A stretch of DNA of 34,567 bases from Clostridiales bacterium GWB2_37_7 (GTDB lineage: Bacteria; Bacillota; Clostridia; Lutisporales; Lutisporaceae), in contig MGOS01000095.1 of the NCBI GenBank assembly GCA_001797185.1, forward strand, positions 12,829 to 47,395, read 5' to 3'. The notes under the pieces are model-generated. The model did not search any database. It was not told where the DNA came from and saw only the letters and a list, made by a program, of their open reading frames with translations. Position numbers and translations under genes: made by a program. This document shows positions 15,799 to 25,500 of this stretch, piece after piece. Each line of letters begins with the position of its first letter. Within the stretch, counting starts at the first letter, position 1.

Positions 15799-16893
15799 AT
15801 GAGAAATAAATCTATAAAAAGTCTTCTTTATGAAGCTGGTATATATTCGGGTGGTCCTAGGATAGTTACAATCGGGGGAGGAACAGGCCTCTCCGTATTA
15901 CTGAGAGGGTTAAAAAGGTTCACATCCAATTTGACGGCTATAGTCACAGTAGCTGACGATGGCGGAGGCTCAGGACTCCTGCGTGAAAACATGGGGATGC
16001 TGCCTCCCGGAGATATACGAAACTGTGTGGTTGCACTGGCAAATACGGAGCCTATTATCGAGCGTCTTATGCAATATAGATTCACGGAAGGTGATTTAAA
16101 GGGGCAAAGCTTTGGCAACCTTTTTATCGCAGCTTTAAATGATATTTGTGGCAGCTTTGATCAAGCAATTAAAGAGATGAGCAACGTTTTGGCTGTAACC
16201 GGCAAGGTTCTACCTGTTACACTGGAGGATATGGTGCTTTTTGCCGAGTTGGAGGACGGAACTATCATTAAAGGAGAATCGCAGATTCCTATAAAACAGC
16301 AGACCACAAATCAAAGAATCAAGAGGATATTTATAAAGCCATCAAACTGTTGCGCACTTCCTGAAGCACTTGAGGAGATCCAAAATGCAGATGCAATCAT
16401 ATTGGGTCCGGGCAGTCTATTTACTAGTATTATCCCTAATTTGTTGGTAAAGGATATCAGTAAGGCTATTAGTAAGTCAACAGCTATGAAGATCTATGTT
16501 AGCAACATCATGACGCAGCAGGGAGAAACGATTGGTTATAGTCTTGTTGATCATATAGATGCTATTAATCAGCATGCAGAAGAATTATACATTGATTATA
16601 CAGTTGTAAACAACGGTCCTATTCCTGATTACTTAATAGAAAAATATAGAATGGAGAATGCATCTCCCGTTAAAATAGATTATAATATTATAAGAGATAT
16701 GAACATAAAGGTAATCGAGGGGGACTTTGTAAGTATAGAGAAGGACTATTTAAGGCATAATTACAATCATTTATCGGAGGTAATCTTTGAGCTTATAAAT
16801 GAAGAGAAGCTTTCCAAGGATAAAAAAAGAATTATAGACTACTATTATGTAAATGGAAAGCTAAAGAAGCAGAAAGCAATGAATAAGGAGTGA
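15799..16893 (+). CDS. yvcK: gluconeogenesis factor YvcK (CofD-like)
   Basis: YvcK is a CofD/2-phospho-L-lactate transferase-like protein that in B. subtilis binds UDP-sugars. It is needed for growth on gluconeogenic carbon sources and for normal cell-wall synthesis. The N-terminal glycine-rich motif IGGGTGLSVLLRGLK, the TVADDGGGSG loop and LPPGDIRNC are typical, as is the late ILGPGSLFTSIIPNLL. I place the start at ATG 15799 (364 residues) rather than ATG 15793, because the GGGGG site at 15788-15792 directly abuts 15793 but is 6 bases from 15799. The lepB start overlaps the stop region, so the two are co-transcribed. Confidence 0.95.
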   Translation: MRNKSIKSLLYEAGIYSGGPRIVTIGGGTGLSVLLRGLKRFTSNLTAIVTVADDGGGSGLLRENMGMLPPGDIRNCVVALANTEPIIERLMQYRFTEGDLKGQSFGNLFIAALNDICGSFDQAIKEMSNVLAVTGKVLPVTLEDMVLFAELEDGTIIKGESQIPIKQQTTNQRIKRIFIKPSNCCALPEALEEIQNADAIILGPGSLFTSIIPNLLVKDISKAISKSTAMKIYVSNIMTQQGETIGYSLVDHIDAINQHAEELYIDYTVVNNGPIPDYLIEKYRMENASPVKIDYNIIRDMNIKVIEGDFVSIEKDYLRHNYNHLSEVIFELINEEKLSKDKKRIIDYYYVNGKLKKQKAMNKE

Positions 16894-16898
16894 ACCGA

Positions 16899-17477
16899 AT
16901 GGAAGGTAATAATAATGATAACACATTGGAAGTAAAAGAAGGGCAGCAGGCAGAACAGAAAAGCAATAGGGATGAGATATTGTCATGGGTGAAGATGATC
17001 GTATCAGCCTTTGTTATAGCGATTGTATTGAGAACCTTTGTTTTTCAAATGGCCTTGGTAAATCAAATTTCAATGAATCCCACACTATATGAAGGGCAAA
17101 TGCTGATGATTTCGAAAATAAACTACCTTGTCGGAAACCCTCAAAGGGGTGATATTGTAGTACTAAAGGATGATGTAGAAAACAAGCTGCTTATCAAAAG
17201 AGTAATTGGATTACCTGGTGAAGAAATTCAGGTGCAAAATGGCAAGGTTTATATAGATTCAAAGGAGCTTGAACCAGACTACACGAGCTTTCCAACCTAT
17301 GCTTCTACACAGGAAGCGTGGAATTTGTCTCAGGGTGAGTACTTTGTGTTGGGAGATAATAGGGAGCGCAGTCGGGACAGTAGATCTGAAGACGTTGGGC
17401 TGATTAGCAGAAATAATATAATAGGAAAAGCGGTATTCAGGATTTGGCCTTTAAACAAGCTGGGATTGTTAAAATAG
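16899..17477 (+). CDS. lepB: signal peptidase I
   Basis: A type I signal peptidase (SipS class) that cleaves signal peptides at the outer face of the membrane. From ATG 16899 it has 192 residues: a hydrophilic, Gln/Glu/Asn-rich 25-residue N-terminus, one membrane segment (about 30-48) and the catalytic domain. The Ser-Lys dyad is seen as Ser58 (QISMNPTL) and Lys100 (LLIKRVIG). The box E motif GDNRERSRDSR follows. AAGGAG at 16885-16890 fits ATG 16899; an in-frame GTG at 16890 overlaps that site. The ribosome binding site lies within the end of yvcK. Its placement between yvcK and whiA is unusual. Confidence 0.96.
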   Translation: MEGNNNDNTLEVKEGQQAEQKSNRDEILSWVKMIVSAFVIAIVLRTFVFQMALVNQISMNPTLYEGQMLMISKINYLVGNPQRGDIVVLKDDVENKLLIKRVIGLPGEEIQVQNGKVYIDSKELEPDYTSFPTYASTQEAWNLSQGEYFVLGDNRERSRDSRSEDVGLISRNNIIGKAVFRIWPLNKLGLLK

Positions 17478-17493
17478 ACGAGGTGCTTATAGT

Positions 17494-18438
17494 ATGACCT
17501 TTTCATCTATCGTAAAAAATGAAATATCTAAAATAAATACTGAAGAGAAATGCTGTCAATTGGCAGAATTATCCGCTTTGATTAAAATGACGGGTACGAT
17601 ACAAATTCATGGTAGAAACAGCATAGGTATCAAGCTTTCAACTGAGAATGCATCTATTGCCAGAATGCTTTTTACATTAATTAAGGATATATTTGATATT
17701 AATACAAGAGTTGCTGTTAGAAGAAACAAGCAGCTTAAGAAAAATAACAATTATACACTGTACATAGATACCCAAACCGGTGGAGAAACAGTACTTTTGG
17801 CAACTGGTATACTAACTAAGACTGAAGAGGGCATCAGAATAAATTACAGGCTGCCTCTTACGCTGGTCAAGAGGCCTTGTTGCAAGAAGGCATATCTAAG
17901 AGGTGTTTTTTTGGGAGGCGGTTCCATTAGTGATCCGGAAAAGACCTACCATTTGGAGCTTGTAACAAATAATAATGAATATGCAGAGTCCATAAAAAAG
18001 TTGATAAATAGTTATAACTTGAATGCAAAGGTTGTTAACAGAAAAGGGAACTATGTGGTATATTTAAAGGAAGGCGAACAGATAGTAGACTATTTAAATA
18101 TAATTGGTGCACACAAAGCCCTGCTAAGTCTAGAAAATGTTAGAATATACAAAGAGATGAGAAATAATGTAAATAGAATCGTTAATTGCGAAACTGCAAA
18201 TTTAAGTAAAATTGTAAATGCATCAATGCGGCAAATACATAACATAGAGCTTATAAAGTCCAGGATAGGCTTTGATAATATACCTGAAGGCTTAGCTGAA
18301 ATTGCAGAATTAAGGTTAATGTATCCTGATGCCAGTCTTAAGGAACTGGGAGAGATGATGAGTCCTCCAATAGGTAAATCAGGTATCAATCATAGACTAA
18401 GAAAATTGGATGAAATAGCTGAGAAAATAAAGCTATAA
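17494..18438 (+). CDS. whiA: DNA-binding protein WhiA
   Basis: WhiA combines a degenerate LAGLIDADG homing-endonuclease-like N-terminal domain with a C-terminal helix-turn-helix. In Streptomyces it is a sporulation regulator; in B. subtilis it influences cell division and chromosome segregation. In 314 residues it shows an opening FSSIVKNEIS, the LAGLIDADG-like CCKKAYLRGVFLGGGSISDP, and the conserved C-terminal helix region ending LGEMMSPPIGKSGINHRLRK. GACGAGGTG precedes ATG 17494, 16 bases after lepB. The stop codon touches repeat copy 3, so any leftover terminator must be within the repeat. Confidence 0.96.
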   Translation: MTFSSIVKNEISKINTEEKCCQLAELSALIKMTGTIQIHGRNSIGIKLSTENASIARMLFTLIKDIFDINTRVAVRRNKQLKKNNNYTLYIDTQTGGETVLLATGILTKTEEGIRINYRLPLTLVKRPCCKKAYLRGVFLGGGSISDPEKTYHLELVTNNNEYAESIKKLINSYNLNAKVVNRKGNYVVYLKEGEQIVDYLNIIGAHKALLSLENVRIYKEMRNNVNRIVNCETANLSKIVNASMRQIHNIELIKSRIGFDNIPEGLAEIAELRLMYPDASLKELGEMMSPPIGKSGINHRLRKLDEIAEKIKL

Positions 18439-18590
18439 ATATAACGAGGCAAAATATGTCCTCCACTTCTATAAGTGGCGGGTTCCGATTTCAGCGAAAG
18501 GAGGTGGGAATATACCCCCCTGCCTCGTTGAAACGCCTTGGGTAGTTTTTTGCAACAAGTGCAAAAAACTTTCAATAAATCTTGTTATAA
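18439..18590 (+). repeat. structured repeat element, copy 3
   Basis: About 152 bp, very close to copy 2. It begins at most one base after the whiA stop codon and ends 53 bases before the HD-GYP gene. The 3' stem is at 18544-18553 with 18561-18570, with a loop that differs from copy 2 by one base. The central arm reads AGGTGGG/CCCCCCT with one mismatch. Direct contact with the whiA stop suggests insertion rather than an ancestral leader. Confidence 0.92.
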
Positions 18591-18642
18591 GAAATTCTGA
18601 GTGTACAAGCTTTTTTGTACCTTTATGTTGGGGGAATAGTAT

Positions 18643-19710
18643 ATGAGAAGAATTTCCGTAGAGCGGGTAAAGGACGGCATGGAGCTTGCCAAAACGCTAT
18701 ATAGCATTGAGGGTAATATTCTGTTGAATGCCGGAATTAAACTTAAAGAATCCTATGTAAATAAATTCAAAGAAATTGGAATAGGTGAAATTTACATAAA
18801 TGATAGTTTAAGCTCTGATATCTTTATTGAGGATATCATATCCGATGAGACAAGGTTTGAAGCTAGAATGGCAATAAAGAAGGCTATGGATCATGTAATG
18901 TGTGGCAATAACCTAGATGCCAAGCCCGTTAGAAATGCTGTAGGCAAGATTGTGGAAGAGCTATTGAGTGTTAAGGATGCTGTAATAAACCTACAGGACA
19001 TCAAAACCGTAGATAATTATACCTTTAATCATTCTGCCAATGTTTGTGTGCTTGCAGCTGTCACGGGGATTTCTATGGGTTATGATTCAAGCAAGCTGAA
19101 GGAGCTATGCTTGGGGGCCTTGTTTCATGATATAGGCAAAACTAAAATCCCAAATGAGATACTAAATAAACCGGGACCTTTGACACCTGAGGAATATGAG
19201 ATCATAAAAAGACATGCTAGATTTGGATATGAGATTTTGAAACAAAATGGTGAGTTGAGTTCCTATACCAGTTACATCGCTTTGACTCATCATGAACAAT
19301 ATAATGGAGAAGGGTATCCTTTGGGGCTGGTCGGAAAAGCGATACACGAATTTTCGAGGATCGTAAGTGTGGCAGATGTATATGATGCCATGACCTCAAA
19401 TAGAGTATACAGAAAGAGATTAAATATAAGTGAAGTAGTTGAATACATGATTTCATTAGGAAATCATCAATTTGATTATGAGATAGTAAGAAAGCTGTTA
19501 GAGCACATATCTGTTTTCCCCTTGGGTACTTATGTTACATTGAGTACCGGCGAAACTGCCATAGTAGTGGATAATAACAAAAACTTCCCTAGCAGGCCTG
19601 TTGTTAGACTCATAAAGGATCCTAGTGGGGTGGCATATGAGAACTTTAATGAAATTGACTTGACCAGCTATAATAGTATTGTAATAGCTGATGTATTAGA
19701 TGATATTTAA
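18643..19710 (+). CDS. HD-GYP domain cyclic-di-GMP phosphodiesterase
   Basis: A 355-residue protein likely to hydrolyse cyclic di-GMP. The N-terminal 120 residues form a small regulatory region without membrane segments. The HD-GYP core is intact: H130, HD at 162-163 with K166, H191, HH at 216-217 with E218, the GYP signature GEGYP at 222-226, and VADVYDAMTS around 243-252. A roughly 60-residue C-terminal beta-rich extension (PLGTYVTLSTGETAIV…) is typical of the family. TGGGGGAA precedes ATG 18643. A 6-bp hairpin GTACAA/TTGTAC lies at 18603-18620. The ROK gene follows after 14 bases, suggesting an operon. No GGDEF partner is present nearby. Confidence 0.92.
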   Translation: MRRISVERVKDGMELAKTLYSIEGNILLNAGIKLKESYVNKFKEIGIGEIYINDSLSSDIFIEDIISDETRFEARMAIKKAMDHVMCGNNLDAKPVRNAVGKIVEELLSVKDAVINLQDIKTVDNYTFNHSANVCVLAAVTGISMGYDSSKLKELCLGALFHDIGKTKIPNEILNKPGPLTPEEYEIIKRHARFGYEILKQNGELSSYTSYIALTHHEQYNGEGYPLGLVGKAIHEFSRIVSVADVYDAMTSNRVYRKRLNISEVVEYMISLGNHQFDYEIVRKLLEHISVFPLGTYVTLSTGETAIVVDNNKNFPSRPVVRLIKDPSGVAYENFNEIDLTSYNSIVIADVLDDI

Positions 19711-19724
19711 TCAGGAGGTGTCTT

Positions 19725-20678
19725 ATGTATATTGGAGTTGACTTGGGTGGAACCAAAATAAAAATCGGAATGGTAGATGAAGAGGGTCAGATTGTAAGCA
19801 GTGGATTAATCGACACAGACCCATCTCATGATGATAAAGTAATTATGAAGGATATGACTGTAGAAATTGAAAGACTGATTAAGCAGGAAGGCATGCAGCT
19901 GCAGGATATAAAATCAATTGGAATTGGTGTTCCAGGATTGGTAGATTACCAAAAAGGCAGTATCATATATTGCACGAATTTGTCTTGGTACAATGTTGAG
20001 GCAGTGAATTATCTGAAGGAGCATTTCAAGATACCCGTCTATATAGAAAATGACGCAACCGTTGCAGCTTATGCTGAAAGCTTGTTTGGCTCAACTAAGG
20101 AAGCTAAAGATTCTGTGTTTTTAACGATTGGTACAGGTATAGGCGGGGGAATAATCATTAATAAACAAATAATCAGAGGTGCTCATGGAGCTGGGTCGGA
20201 AATAGGGCATACTGTGATAGGAGAAAATTTCTATGACTGCAATTGCGGCAGAAATGGCTGCTTTGAGACACTTGCCTCAGCAACCGCTATGATTAAGTAT
20301 GCCTTGCATAAAATGAATACCAATGCAGAGGTGTCCAGCTTACAAAGGGCTTATATTGAAAAAGGACAGCTGGAAGCAAAGGACATATTCGATCATGCGG
20401 CTATGGGAGACGCACTGTCAATAGAGACGGTGGATAGAACTGCAAAATACTTGGCTATTGGAATTGCAAATATATATAATATATTAGACCCGGAAATCAT
20501 AGCAATAGGCGGTGGGGTATCGAAGGCAGGGGATAGCTTCTTTGACTTGGTGCGCAGCAAGGTGAAGAAAATGACTTTGGTAGACAGCGATAATATAAAA
20601 TATGGTGAGATCGTTAGGGCTGAGCTGGGCAATGATGCCGGAATCATAGGAGCTGCTTTTTTAAGCAAGCAGGCATAA
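19725..20678 (+). CDS. ROK-family glucokinase
   Basis: A 317-residue ROK-family sugar kinase, most likely glucokinase (ATP + glucose to glucose-6-phosphate). Seen are the ATP-binding DLGGTKIKIG (6-15), the catalytic ENDATVAAYAE motif, TIGTGIGGGII, and the zinc-binding GHTV…CNCGRNGCFE cluster characteristic of ROK kinases. No helix-turn-helix precedes the kinase domain, so it is an enzyme rather than a NagC/XylR-type repressor. CAGGAGGTG precedes ATG 19725. The next gene, across repeat copy 4, is glucose-6-phosphate isomerase, which supports the glucose assignment. It ends at a strong terminator. Confidence 0.92.
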   Translation: MYIGVDLGGTKIKIGMVDEEGQIVSSGLIDTDPSHDDKVIMKDMTVEIERLIKQEGMQLQDIKSIGIGVPGLVDYQKGSIIYCTNLSWYNVEAVNYLKEHFKIPVYIENDATVAAYAESLFGSTKEAKDSVFLTIGTGIGGGIIINKQIIRGAHGAGSEIGHTVIGENFYDCNCGRNGCFETLASATAMIKYALHKMNTNAEVSSLQRAYIEKGQLEAKDIFDHAAMGDALSIETVDRTAKYLAIGIANIYNILDPEIIAIGGGVSKAGDSFFDLVRSKVKKMTLVDSDNIKYGEIVRAELGNDAGIIGAAFLSKQA

Positions 20679-20690
20679 AAAAGATATTTG

Positions 20691-20728
20691 AGGATAGTAT
20701 ATATATGCACATATACTATCCTTTTTTT
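20691..20728 (+). terminator. terminator of HD-GYP/glucokinase unit
   Basis: AGGATAGTATAT pairs perfectly with ATATACTATCCT (12 bp, 8-base loop) and is followed by seven T. Confidence 0.93.
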
Positions 20729-20838
20729 GAGCTTACATAAAGCTTAATATGTGGACTTATTTACTATTTACTGCAATTATTTGTGTAAAGTTACAATTGA
20801 TATTGACCTGATTATGGAATAAATTTAATATAAAGATA

Positions 20839-20991
20839 TTATAACGAGGCAAAAGATGTCCTCCACTTCTATAAGTGGCGGGTTCCGACTTTTGCAATAG
20901 GCGGTGGGCATATATCCCCTGCCTCGTTGAAACGCTCGGGTAGGTTTTTTGCAAAAAACACAAAAAACCTTTCATTAAAATCTTGTTATAA
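20839..20991 (+). repeat. structured repeat element, copy 4
   Basis: 153 bp from TTATAACGAGGCA to CTTGTTATAA. The 3' stem (20942-20951 with 20961-20970) has an extra G-C pair where copy 1 has an A-T pair and copies 2 and 3 have neither base. It shares GGCGGTGGGC and GCTCGGGTAG with copy 1. It lies between a terminator and pgi, 28 bases before the pgi start. Confidence 0.92.
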
Positions 20992-21019
20992 GACTGAATA
21001 ATTGGAGGGAGCATGTAGA

Positions 21020-22360
21020 ATGAAAAGTTTAAAGATAGACTACAGCAAGGCTATGATAAAGCCTTATGAAATTGAAAATATGAAGGAACAAATCAAGGCT
21101 GCTCACCAACAGCTGCATAATAAGACAGGTGCTGGTAATGATTTCTTGGGTTGGGTAGAGCATCCAATCCAACACGATAAAAAGGAATTTGAAGAAATAC
21201 TGAAGGCTGCAGAGGAAATAAGAAGCAATTCGGAGGTTTTGATCGTAATAGGCATTGGGGGTTCATACTTAGGTGCCAGAGCGGCATTGGAGGCACTGAA
21301 TCACTCCTTCTATAATATGCTACCGAAGGATAAGAGAAAAGGTCCTGCAGTCTATTTCATGGGCAATAACATAAGCAGTACATATATGAAGCATTTGTTT
21401 GAGTTAATTGACGGTGTTGAAGTAAGTGTATGTGTTGTTTCTAAGTCAGGCACTACAACAGAGCCTGCTGTAGCCTTTAGACATATGAAAGCGTTTATGG
21501 AGCAGAAATATGGCAGAGAACAAGCTGCTAAGAGGATATACGCTATAACTGATGCCAAAAAAGGTGCTTTGAAGAAGCTGGCTGATGCAGAAGGCTATAA
21601 GAGCTTTGTGATTTCAGATGATATAGGCGGAAGGTACTCGGTATTGACTCCAGTTGGGTTATTGCCAATAGCAGCTGCCGGTTTGGATATAACCAAAATG
21701 ATGAAGGGTGCAGCAGCTGCATACCACGAGTATAACAACGAAGATTTGCTAAGCAATGAGTGCTATAAGTATGCTGCAATAAGAAACATACTTCACAGAA
21801 AGAACAAAGCAATTGAAGTACTTTTGAGCTATGAACCATCCCTGCAATATTTTATGGAGTGGTGGAAGCAGTTATATGGAGAAAGCGAAGGCAAGGATGG
21901 CAAAGGAATATTCCCTGCAGCTATGCTTTTCTCCACAGATTTGCACTCTTTGGGACAATTTGTGCAAGACGGTACAAGAAATATGTTTGAAACGATTATA
22001 AACGTTGAAAAGCCAAAGGAAGAAGTTATTATAATTGATGATGAGGAAAACCTGGATGGCTTGAACTTCATAAGCGGCAAGTCTATGGATTATGTGAACA
22101 AACAAGCTTATAGGGGTACAATGCTGGCTCACAATGACGGAGGCGTGCCAATCAGTGTGCTGAATGTACCGGAGCTAAACGAATATTATTTTGGGCAAAT
22201 GGTATATTTCTTTGAAAAAGCATGCGGCATAAGCGGTTATGTACTGGGCGTAAATCCCTTTGACCAGCCGGGAGTAGAGGAATATAAGAAGAATATGTTT
22301 GCACTGCTTGGAAAGCCGGGCTTTGAGGAGCTGAAAGAGAAGCTTGAAAGCAGATTATAG
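21020..22360 (+). CDS. pgi: glucose-6-phosphate isomerase
   Basis: Interconverts glucose-6-phosphate and fructose-6-phosphate in glycolysis. From ATG 21020 it has 446 residues, the size of the shorter Firmicutes enzymes. Family signatures: [37 protein letters not shown], the GESEGK active-site stretch, QDGTRN and the C-terminal KQAYRGT. ATG 21020 is preferred over the in-frame TTG at 21002, because GGAGGGA at 21004-21010 serves 21020. It lies directly after repeat copy 4, and glucokinase and two phosphofructokinases are close by, so the upper glycolytic steps are clustered. Confidence 0.97.
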   Translation: MKSLKIDYSKAMIKPYEIENMKEQIKAAHQQLHNKTGAGNDFLGWVEHPIQHDKKEFEEILKAAEEIRSNSEVLIVIGIGGSYLGARAALEALNHSFYNMLPKDKRKGPAVYFMGNNISSTYMKHLFELIDGVEVSVCVVSKSGTTTEPAVAFRHMKAFMEQKYGREQAAKRIYAITDAKKGALKKLADAEGYKSFVISDDIGGRYSVLTPVGLLPIAAAGLDITKMMKGAAAAYHEYNNEDLLSNECYKYAAIRNILHRKNKAIEVLLSYEPSLQYFMEWWKQLYGESEGKDGKGIFPAAMLFSTDLHSLGQFVQDGTRNMFETIINVEKPKEEVIIIDDEENLDGLNFISGKSMDYVNKQAYRGTMLAHNDGGVPISVLNVPELNEYYFGQMVYFFEKACGISGYVLGVNPFDQPGVEEYKKNMFALLGKPGFEELKEKLESRL

Positions 22361-22454
22361 TGTATAATATCGATAGGTTCCATAAACTGATATTGAAGCA
22401 TTGACTGATTTGTATTATCATTAAATTAAATACATTTAATATGAAAGCACAGAA

Positions 22455-22484
22455 AAAGCACATATGTATTTATGTGCTTTATTT
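22455..22484 (+). terminator. hairpin between pgi and dnaE
   Basis: AAAGCACATA pairs with TATGTGCTTT (10 bp, 6-base loop) and is followed by ATTTATGG. The T-run is weak. The word TATGTGCTTT recurs at 22491-22500. Confidence 0.55.
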
Positions 22485-22522
22485 ATGGACTATGTGCTTT
22501 TGCATATTGTAAGGTGGATAAA

Positions 22523-25500
22523 ATGAGTGATTTCGTACATCTGCACGTGCATACAGAATACAGCCTGTTGGATGGTGCCGGCAGGGTGGAAAGACTGGTT
22601 GAGAGAGCGAAGGACTTAGGAATGAAGTCTGTAGCAATTACTGACCATGGAGTAATGTATGGTGTAGTAGATTTTTATAAAAAAGCAAAAAGTCATGGAA
22701 TCAAGCCAATTATCGGCTGTGAAGTTTATGTGGCAGCCCGTACTTTGAAGGATAGAGATCCAAAGTATGACAGCAGTCAGTATCATCTTGTGCTGCTGGT
22801 TAAGAATCAAGAGGGCTACAACAATCTTATCAAGCTCGTTTCCATGGGCTTTACGGAAGGCTTTTATTACAAGCCTAGGGTTGATATAGAGGTGCTTAAG
22901 CAGCATTCTGAGGGTTTGGTGGCTTTGAGTGCTTGTCTTGCGGGAGAAGTTGCTACAAAGCTTTTGAATGGCAATTATGAAAAAGCCAAGGAAGCAGCAT
23001 TGCGCTACAGAGATATATTTGGAGAAGAGAATTTCTATCTTGAGGTGCAGGATCATGGAATTCAAGAGCAAGCCTTGGTTAATCAAGAAATTGTAAGACT
23101 TTCTAAGGAAACAGGTATACCCCTTGTTGCCAGCAACGACGTACACTATGTTGAACGAGATGACAGCAGAGCCCATGACATCCTGCTTTGCATACAAACA
23201 GGAAAAACTGTAGAGGATAGCGCAAGACTGAAGTTCAGCGGAGAAGAGTTTTACCTGAAGTCTCATGAAGAGATGTATGAGCTTTTTAAATACATTCCTG
23301 AGGCCATAGAAAATACAAATAAGGTTGCTGAAATGTGCAATATGGACTTTATATTCGGGCAGGTTCATTTGCCGGCTTTTGAGGTGCCGGAAGGCTATAC
23401 CTCGGATAGTTATATTCGACATTTGTGCTTTGAAGGCTTGAAAGAAAAATATTCTGAAATAACAGATGAAATTAGAGAAAGAGCAGAGTACGAGCTATCT
23501 GTAATAACCAAAATGGGCTATGCAGACTACTATCTGATTGTATGGGATTATGTTAGATATGCCAAGGACAACGGCATCATGGTGGGACCGGGCAGAGGCT
23601 CTGGAGCAGGCAGTTTGGTAGCTTACTGCTTAGGTATAACCAATATTGATCCCTTGAAATACAATCTTATTTTCGAGCGTTTCCTAAACCCTGAGAGGAT
23701 CAGCATGCCTGACTTTGATGTGGATTTTTGCTATGAAAGAAGACAGGAAGTCATAGATTACGTAATTGAAAAGTATGGCAAGGGCAGAGTGGCGCAGATT
23801 ATAACCTTTGGCACAATGGCTGCCAGAGGCGCCATAAGAGATGTTGGCAGAGCCCTTAATATTCCCTATGCTCAAGTGGATTTGATTGCTAAGAAGATAC
23901 CTTTTGAGCTGGGCATGACAATAGGCCGGGCCTTAGAGGTAAATCCCGAGCTTAAAAGACTATACGAAGAAGATGAAACAGTTATGCAGCTTATAGATAT
24001 GAGCAAGTCGGTAGAAGGTATGCCGAGACACTCCTCTACACATGCTGCCGGAGTGGTGATATCTAAAAAGAATGTAACAGAATATGTACCTCTGCAAATG
24101 AACGAGGATGTAGTAACAACTCAATTTACCATGGGTACCTTGGAGGAGCTGGGACTGCTCAAGATGGACTTTTTGGGTCTCAGAACACTTACGGTCATAA
24201 GAGACACTGTTGAAATAATCAAAGCAAAGGGTCTCGATGTACCTGATGTTGATCATTTGAACTATGACGATGCAAAGGTTTACAAGATGATTTCCGATGG
24301 AGAAACCTATGGGATTTTTCAATTGGAAAGCAATGGCATGACTCAGTTTATGAAGGAGTTAAAACCCAGCAGCCTGGAGGATATCATAGCGGGAGTTTCC
24401 CTATATAGACCGGGACCTATGGATCAAATTCCCAGGTATGTTCAAAACAAGTATAATCCGGAAAAAGTCAGGTATTTGCATCCAAAGCTGGAGGACATAC
24501 TGCAGGTTACTTATGGCTGTGTCATTTACCAGGAGCAGGTAATGCAGGTGTTCCGTGAGCTTGGCGGATATTCAATGGGCAGATCTGATTTGGTGCGCAG
24601 GGCGATGTCCAAGAAAAAGGCCGATGTCATGGCAAAGGAAAGAGCCAATTTCATCCATGGAATCATTGAGGATGGTAAGATAATCGTGCCGGGTTGTATA
24701 CGTAATGGAATAGATGCTGATATTGCCAGTCGTATTTTCGACGAACTGGCTGAATTTGCAAAATACGGCTTTAATAAGTCTCATGCGGCAGCCTATGCCA
24801 TTGTAGCTTATCAGACGGCATGGTTGAAGTACTATTATCCTGTAGAATTTACTGCTGCTTTGATTACCAGTGTTATGGGCAGCAGCGGCAAAGTAGCAGA
24901 ATATATCATGCATAGTAAAAATCTAAACATTGAGATATTGCCGCCGGATATAAATGAAAGCTATATCAAGTTTACAGTAAGTGAAAAAAATATAAGATTT
25001 GGTTTGGCTGCTGTAAAAAATGTAGGTATCAATGCCATTGCTTCCATCATACGTGGAAGAGATGAAAAAGGCAGCTTCAAGAGCTTGTATGATTTCTTAA
25101 ACAAAGTGGATTTAAGCTATATCAATAAGCGCACAGTCGAAAGCTTAATAAAGTGTGGTGCCTTTGACAGCTTGGGAGCTAAGCGAAGCCAAATGCTGGC
25201 AGTGTATGAGAAGCTGATGGATGGCGTGCAGGAGCAGAAAAAACGTAATGGTGAAGGGCAGCTTTCGCTTTTCGATTCTATAGAGACGACGGAATCTATG
25301 GAAAAAAACATATATCCAAACATTGAGGAGTATCCTCAGAATATGCTGTTATTCATGGAAAAAGAAATGCTGGGGCTCTATGTCAGCGGACATCCCCTGT
25401 TGGAATACAAGGAGCTGTTGGACAGAAAGATCAGCATTACCACAGTGGATTTGATGAAGCATAGTGATGAAGAGGATGTAGAGAAAAACATAGAGGATTT

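Noticed and set aside
18591-18642. Repeat copy 3 as a cyclic-di-GMP riboswitch for the HD-GYP gene
   Set aside because: The same element precedes unrelated genes, one copy is inverted, and the known c-di-GMP riboswitch core is absent.
18390-21014. Minus-strand frames in repeat copies 3 and 4 sharing the peptide SEPATYRSGGH
   Set aside because: The shared peptide only reflects the shared repeat DNA. The frames differ outside it and lack start signals.
22616-23422. 268-codon minus-strand frame inside dnaE
   Set aside because: A shadow of the dnaE coding strand; composition is atypical (Cys, His, Ile-rich) and no ribosome site is present.
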